Positions 57,524 through 64,000 of a DNA stretch of 64,000 bases are shown piece by piece. A program made the translations under genes and the position numbers. Below the pieces are notes generated by a model. That model did not search any database and was not told the origin of the DNA. It saw only the letters and a list, made by a program, of their open reading frames with translations. This stretch comes from Ceratodon purpureus (lineage: Eukaryota > Streptophyta > Bryopsida > Pseudoditrichales > Ditrichaceae), in assembly GCA_014871385.1 (NCBI GenBank), contig CM026426.1, positions 73,956,303 to 74,020,302 on the forward strand, given 5' to 3'. Numbering within the stretch: the stretch's first letter is position 1; each line of letters begins with the position of its first letter.

Positions 57524-59737
57524 CTACCCCATCTTTGTCTTCTTGTGGCTCTCCTGCTCGCGGTCTTTCTCCTTCGACCTGATCATCCGTGGCTCGGATC
57601 GTCCTGCCCTTGCTGCCCGCTCCGCCTGACGCCTCGCACTCCATTCCGCCTTTGACTCCTTCGCCTGGGCCTCCAAGGACAGCCGGGTAACGATTCGGTT
57701 CTTGGGGGACTTCGGCAACATATGCGCGGGAGGGGTTCCGGTCGTAGGGGTCCGAGTCCCAGTTCCGGCTGTTCCAACCGGAGAGCTCGCATAGGTTTCC
57801 GAGTCGGACCCGGAAATCGTAATGGGGCCCTTCCCTGCCGGATCCTTCCTCTTCCTCAAAACTCTCTGAGCACCGGCACTGTCAGCAGGGGAATCCACCA
57901 CTAGCGTTCCGGTGGAGGTAGGAGTCACCGTTCCGGTCTTGGCTGTGGGTGAAGGGGTAAGTGCCCCCTCTTGCGTCACTCGGGTCCGTCCGGTTGGTGA
58001 AATGGCTCGTCCCCATTCCGCTCCCGCTATCTCCCCTTGGTAATACGCAATGATCACCTCCGATCCGAGTCTTGGAAGAGCAGCCGGCTGCACGGGCCGG
58101 GTCACCCCTTCCGTAAACGTCCGCTCTTCGGATCGCCTAACGGTGACTGTAGTCCCTGTCACCTCCGCCGGACCGGTGGGGATCGCGCAGCCTTGCTGAA
58201 CCGTGCTGGCTCCGGGTGACGCCACCTGTCCTTGGTGTTCCCCGATCATATTTGCGATCGTCCGAGTCGGCTTGAAGATGTCCGCGTCGACCGCCATCTG
58301 CTCCTCCAGCTGGAGGTTGCGCTCAATTGGGGTCCGGAACCCTACCCCTCGAGATTCCCCTACAACGGTCCGAGAGGGAGATCCATGAAACAGATGGTTC
58401 CGACAAGCGGTTCCGACGCTGGGACTTCCGACTCCCGGATTGAGCAGCTGCCGAACCTTCTTCAGAATCTGGTTCATCGAATGCTCGCATTTGGAGAGGA
58501 TCATGATGATCTTCTGCTTGTTCTCCAAATCTGCAGGCTGCAATACGTTCTCATCAAACAACCGGGCCTTGTTGACGATAGCACCCGGATTCCCTACCAA
58601 CTTCCGAAGCTCATCCAAGGTCTCCTCCTGCTCGGCATGGAACTTCCGGATCTCCTCGCTCTTTGTTGCCAGTTCCCTCGTAAGCTCCTGCAACTGGAGC
58701 TCCAACTGTTTCTTCTCACTCCGAAGTTTCGGGGCGTCCTTCAACAGCTCCACCTCTCGGATCACCTCCTCCGGTAAGCAGCCCCCAAGAGAAGTACAGA
58801 CCCTCCGGAACAGTGTCTCGATCTGATCGTAAGAGGCCTGCGCACGATGAGTCTCCTCCCGAATTCCCCGGAATAGTTCTACCGGAAATCCTCGCTCGGA
58901 ACTGACCTCCTTCCGTTCCGTATCTCCCCGGGCCGTAGAGGGCTCCGCGTGCTGCGACGCAGCGCGTTCCGATCGTGACTTAGACTGAGCCTTCGTAGCG
59001 CCGGGGTTCGGAATGATCGCCATATTGTCATCCTGTTCCGTGGACGCTGTATCCGAGGTTTCGCCATGCGGATCGACATCCATCCCTGGCGGAATCTCCG
59101 AAAAGCTGAGGAAGTTCTTCGCCGTGATATAATCCTCCTCCTCCTTCTCCCTCAGCAAACTATACGCGTGGTAAAGGTGGTAGAGGAAAGGGGCGATCGG
59201 GGTCGGCTTCTTTCCGATCGATGGCACCATCTTCTGCACGGTTTCCGCTATCAGCGCGGCCCAATTCACCAGACGCTCCCCCGTGTACGCTCCGAAGATG
59301 GTGTTCCCGACCGTAATGGTGACCTGTTCCGGTTTCAGCGGGTACAGGATCGGAACGAAGAAGGCTAAGACCTGTCTCTGTGTCCTATCCTTGCAGGCGT
59401 CTATCTCGTATCCATTATTCTTATGGATCTTCCCGTGAAACCTATCCTGCACGTACCTATCCGTCTGGGTTGCTCAAAGGAGCCCGTTTTGCTCGAAGTC
59501 GTAAGTTTCTGCCCACTGTTCCGCACTCCACAGCGTGGGCTTGCCCCGGATCGTGTTGTCCCACCTATTGTCCGGTCCGTCCAGGACCTCCCTCACCATC
59601 ACCTCACTCTTCAGCAACCACGGCCGTGACAACAACCCCTCGCACCTCATCCGGGTGAGATCCGCAATTAACTCTTCCATCTCCGGCTCTTTCACCGGAG
59701 TGCCGGGACTAAGAACTCTACACTGGACGTGCGCCAT
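57524..59737 (-). pseudogene. Family member E: long N-domain and coiled-coil protein with one nonsense codon
   Basis: Starts at the ATG at 59735-59737. A single frame of about 737 codons is broken only by TGA at 59474-59476, with coding sequence continuing in the same frame. The N-domain has L-S-R-P-W-L-L-K-S, D-N-R-W-D-N-T-I-R-G and W-S-A-E-Q-W near residues 35-80, then D-R-T-Q-R and the signature R-L-V-N-W-A-A-L near 165-175. A coiled coil lies near residues 315-385. The C-terminal half is Thr/Pro/Gly-rich, ending in a basic Lys/Arg/Glu segment. There is no RING-like motif. Coding DNA is rich in TCCG, as are its non-coding flanks. Function is unknown; the single stop may be recent or tolerated by readthrough. 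Confidence 0.62.
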
Positions 59738-59978
59738 TTCTACGTCTCACTTCTCTCCCTTTGCGATCCGACAGCAAGAAACCCGACAATCCAACTGCCA
59801 GTGAATCGGAAAAGACAAAACACCTCACCGCTCTTTCACTCCCTACTCCCAGTCCGCAAAAAGGAACTCCAAACCCTAACACCCTCGCTTATATACCCCG
59901 GGCATCATAAACGCTGCGGCGGCCCGTAATTGCAGCCGCCACCGTATCGAGCTAGACGCCTATCCGAGTCATGATGAC

Positions 59979-60234
59979 TTCCGCGTCGTTTCGGATCCTA
60001 GACGCGGTTTACAGTAACGGTCAGTACTCGGATCGTCAACCCGTTCCGTATTTTCTCTTCCGAGATTCCGGAATCAAGGTTCCGAGAATACTTCCTGCGT
60101 TAACTGTTTTAAGGTTTCTGGAGTATCCGGTTTGTGTTAACTCCTAATACAGCTTGTGTCTAGCTAGTTTTTACCTAATTAACCAAAAAAAATGAAAAAT
60201 TAATGGAATATTAACTCCGGATGAGGCTCTTCCG
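59979..60234. repeat. TTCCG/CGGAA cluster 5' of member E
   Basis: Seven copies start at 59979, 60044, 60058, 60066, 60069, 60080 and 60230, where about 0.5 is expected. With the block at 56594-57235 it brackets member E. Confidence 0.65.
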
Positions 60235-62115
60235 GTTTATTCTGAGTTTCTCGGATCCCACAAAAACATCAATCAAACAGCAATTGCGCAACCAAAACAT
60301 CATCAAACTCTATTTCGACACAACCACTCTATCTCACCAGAAACAGACAATACAAATAACACCATATTCGTTATATTGAGACTTTTCATAGTCTCAATTT
60401 AATGCTTAACTGTAGCTTTTTCATTGATTTCCTAATTGATTCTATATTTGTCATAAATGTTTTGACTATACATGGGAAGATTATCCTCGAGTTGAGGATA
60501 ATCTATAATTAGAAAGTAAAAAAAAGTTCAAATTGTCTAAAAACAATTGCTGAAATTTTCTTCAAAAAGTCTCAAAGTTTTGAAATTGCTTCAAAATAAC
60601 GAATATGGTCATAAATACTCAGACGCTATCGGACTAAACGCTATCAAGCACGTGAAACTAAACTCTATCAAACACGTCCAACTAAAGGCGATCAAACGCA
60701 AAGAATGCAAACCCTACAACATGCAAACCCTAACTACGAAAACCCCAGAGCACGCAAAAACCTATCAACTTGACCAAAACATGAACGCGACCACACAACA
60801 ATCGCAAAACAAACTCAAACAATGCAAAACTACATAGAAAACATCGCAAAACCACACAGAAACAAAGCAGACACACAAAACTATCGCAAAACAACTCAAA
60901 AAACACGACGACCGCAACGCATGGAGAGAGTCTCTCGCGCGCAAGAGAGAAGTGAAGAAGGCTCACCTCAACGGCGGTCTCAAAATATATACTTCTCATT
61001 TGACAGTTAGGATCCTTCTGGAAAACCCTAGTCGATCCTAGCCGTTGGATGGCTTCAACTCTTCAGTCTTTTTTATCCACTGAGTTCCACAACGAACATA
61101 TTTATCTTGTACTCCATGTTAGCAAATTACCGGAGGTCGGCGAATCAATGGACGCCACGTGGATCCACTTCAAAATATTCATCCTGCTGTACACGTCATC
61201 ACATTACGTGGCGAAACGGGTGTAGGCAAATCGATGAATGCCACGTGTACTAAGTTCAGTTTCTGTTTAACCCATATCGATTGCCAGTTATTACTTAGTG
61301 GTCGATTTATACACGGAAAATCTGTATCTAGTCATATCATGGCAGTACATGGGGTATCGTGGATGTAGCGAGCCTGATTCATAACCTGTGCTACGGCGGG
61401 TATGAACATGTGTATGTGGCTGTATCGCGATAGCGCTATCGGGTATGGCCATGCACGTTATACGTGGCACCATGTAATACGCTTGGAAGTTTGAAATATG
61501 GTGCTCAGTGGAGGAAATGTTTTTAATCACGATCTTATAAATCCTGTAAGTTGCAATCAGGATTAGGACTTGTATTTAAAGGTATCCTATAAGTTGAAAC
61601 TCTATCGGTTAACATTGGGATGGCTCAGATAATGCTGGTTGAAATATGGAATTGTGGATATGGTTAGTGCAACATTCCACGTGTCAATCTGTGATACATC
61701 AATGCGAGGAAATGGTTCTCAGGCATGGAAATATTTTAAAGTTCACAACATTGGTAATCCCATATCGTTTGCAACGGGGGCTCCTGACTTTGATAAAAAC
61801 GCAACATGCTGGTAATTTGATATTGAATTATGTGGTATTAACTGGTGATGTAACTTGGAACGCTTCGGCGGTTTGTGGGAGCGCTTGGGTGGGTGGAAAC
61901 GCCTGGGCTGATGGTGGGAACGCTTAGGCAGGTGATGGGAACGCCTGGGCAGGTGCAGTGAACGTTGGGTAGTTTATCGGGAACTTTCTGTGTAAATACT
62001 GAAACTCCGGGGAGTGGCTCAGGAATGCAGGCAGTTGCGGGCAGAGCGGGCAGTTGTTGGTCAGGGTCGACGTCACCGGGTAACGCGTTAGAAAAATCTA
62101 AAGGGGATTACGCAG
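60235..62115. other. Region with short repeats and no supported gene
   Basis: Contains a perfect 14-bp palindrome CGATAGCGCTATCG at 61428-61441, a related pair of GCCACGTG-containing words near 61150 and 61240, and imperfect tandem copies of a GGGAACGCCTGGGCAGGTG-like unit at about 61857-61965. Confidence 0.45.
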
Positions 62116-62241
62116 GGTGACTCTCCCCTGTCGGGGCTCCTGCGATGGGAGGCCCCCGTTCGCACGGGTCGGGCTACGCCCTACTCCTTTTGTGACAGGG
62201 GGCCTCCCATCGCATGAGTCCCTATCGGGGCGAGGCTCACC
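62116..62241. mobile_element. Short foldback element
   Basis: TGCGATGGGAGGCCCCC (62141-62157) and its exact reverse complement (62198-62214) flank a 40-base loop. The arms continue imperfectly out to GGTGA at 62116 and TCACC at 62241. It could be a small MITE or solo foldback; no target-site duplication is clear. Confidence 0.7.
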
Positions 62242-64000
62242 CTATACTAACCTCCCGCCGTCGGATTCTACAACCTATAGTTGTCGGATTATTCCACTCG
62301 ACGCCATTCAATCTTTTGAATCATGGCCAAAAAATTGGCCTCACTGCACTCATTCGATATATATAATTCACCCCGTCGAGTATTTTGAACCTTGAGTGAA
62401 CGAATCTTTCCACCACTGCCACATGCATCTCAGTAACTAATACTCATCAAACTTCCCGGATCCCTTGAATAGTTGTCGCTGGCCCACCACGGGTAATGCA
62501 TAGCAACTTGCAACCGGCTTGGTCGGTTGCTGTTCGCGGACGGCCGTCTCAGCTGAATTGTCGTCCGTCCTTTGAAATTGACTGTCCTAATTCTTTCATT
62601 GTCGCAGGTTTGAACAAGGTTTTCTTCTTATTGTCTTGGTGTTGCCATTCAATGTCCTCCTCTCAACATGAAGGTTCTACAGTAAATCCAAAGGTTTCAC
62701 AAAAAAATTAGAGGTTCTACACTTCACTTGGTTCTACCTGGTTCTGTGTCTGTGGCGCAAAACTCTTTCTTCTCTTTTGCAAACATACTCAACTTCGTGA
62801 ATGTTAGGGTTTTTTAGTGGGTCTTGTTGGTTTTAATGTAATCTCTCAATTCGGCCGTAGATTGAGTGATTCTTCATACCTAAAAGCTTCAAGGTTGTGA
62901 AATTGGTTGTGTTAATGAATGATGAGTTCAAAGTGGTTTATCCTATGTGCATAGTTGTTTGCGACATAACTTTTACGCAAAAGGGTTTATAGTTCATTGC
63001 CAAATAGCATCGCCTGCGAGGGTCTAACATCAATAGAGTTGCTAGATTTGTCAAAGCTGAAAGAAATATTTATAGTTGTTGAGTGTATCATCATTGAAGA
63101 GGGATCGGCAGAAATGCAATGTCCCAAAAATGTAGGCGGGGTTTTCAGCTGGTCGGAGAAGGGAGTGCGGTTTAGTATTGGAACAGACCATAGTGGTTGC
63201 AGCGAGGACCTTACGGTCACTGAAGAAGAAAGTGACGAGCACCTGACGTTCCTCCAGCATCAAAGCATTAGAAAGGAATTGGGGCTAGTATGGAGCGCTA
63301 TCTTTTAAACATTATGCTAGCCTAAGTGCAATGATATGGGCCATTTGACATCACCATGGGCTGTGCCACATCGGTGCCACTAGACATAGCAGTCCATCCC
63401 AATTAGTGAAAACAAGAAAAGAGGACGAGCACCTAGGTCCCGCCAGAATCCATCGTTGAATTAAATTGAGCCACTGTGGAGGACATGATGAACATTAATT
63501 TCCCCCCAAGTGCCACGACATGCTAAACGCCACCCAACGAAGTTACTTGACTGTGACTCACGGTGTTAATTGATGTCCATGTGGACTGGATGGATGAGGA
63601 AGTCGAGGGGTTTAGGCTAGAAGTTGCAAACAGAAAATTCTGTCCATCGTGTCGATGCTCGGATGGAGTTCGGTAGATGTTACGAAATCTAGAGTTAACA
63701 TCCTGCTATCTGTGGTGTGTGGTTTAGATAGCTCGTCTTTTAGAATTATTGCAAATCTAACATTAAAATTTCTTATTTAATTAAATTTATTTTAGGTCGG
63801 GAAACTACTATCTTTGTTTTTGCCTCTCTTCGGTTTGACCTCACAAATAAATTGAATGGTATTCTCTGTTTCACTTTTAGATTACTTACTTTCACATATT
63901 ACAAGAACAACTCACGAGCATGCTTGACAAGAGCCATTATTGAATATAAAGCACAACAACGTTCACAATGTAAACAAACATGAAACGAATCTCCTGAATA
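62242..64000. other. Right-hand end of the window
   Basis: AT-rich DNA. A 103-codon frame near 62997-63308 has no recognisable features. I see no supported gene or repeat. Confidence 0.3.

Noticed and set aside
61159-61368. A frame containing G-E-T-G-V-G-K-S, like an ATP-binding P-loop
   Set aside because: The frame is only 69 codons, the surroundings show no further NTPase motifs, and the DNA there is a repeated ACGTG-containing segment.

Overview
The window looks like nuclear DNA from a land plant or close streptophyte relative, most likely a non-flowering one such as a bryophyte. This is inference: no ribosomal or housekeeping gene fixes the species. The supports are a complete Ty1/Copia element primed by initiator tRNA-Met, a CACTA (En/Spm) element with TNP1-like and Tnp2-like genes, a plant SUVR-type SET protein, short introns (66-200 nt) with GT/AG borders, and AT-rich intergenic DNA. 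No tRNA, rRNA or CRISPR array was seen. Almost every gene is mobile-element-derived or embedded among mobile elements.

Layout. 0-6 kb: end of a transposon-type gene (+), a five-exon SET-domain gene (-) and a broken member (A) of a repeated protein family. 7.6-8.7 kb: intact family member B (-). 9.7-10.4 kb: a small terminal-inverted-repeat element. 13.65-19.59 kb: an intact Copia element (-) with almost identical LTRs; between its pol gene and 3' LTR it carries, in antisense, a three-exon gene with an RNase H1 hybrid-binding domain. 20.0-20.6 kb: three ~200-bp tandem repeats. 22.6-34.5 kb: a decayed CACTA element with divergent TNP1-like (-) and Tnp2-like (+) genes and an F-box-like gene between them. 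36.6-50.0 kb: family member C (+), whose intron holds an 11-kb inverted-repeat element (37,626-48,698). That element encodes a three-exon transposase-like protein, intact member D and an orphan 388-residue protein. 52.0-54.5 kb: a tyrosine recombinase gene of Crypton type (-), with tandem repeats upstream. 57.5-59.7 kb: member E (-). The last 4 kb hold only short repeats and a foldback.

A dispersed protein family (A-E) shares an N-terminal domain ending in a V-N/D-W/F-A signature. A, B, D and E also have a coiled coil, and A, B and D end in the same RING-like zinc motif. Several of these genes lie beside DNA enriched in a different short palindrome: GTAC near A, TTCGGNNCCGAA near B, TTCCG/CGGAA around E, and GCTGNCAGC through the 11-kb element that carries D. 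For D, I found 18 exact copies by eye, all inside the inverted repeats and none elsewhere in the window. The Crypton-type gene has an equivalent ACGT cluster. This resembles the element-specific motifs and anti-silencing VANC proteins of Arabidopsis VANDAL transposons, and is my best candidate for an undescribed system. The functional link is inference.
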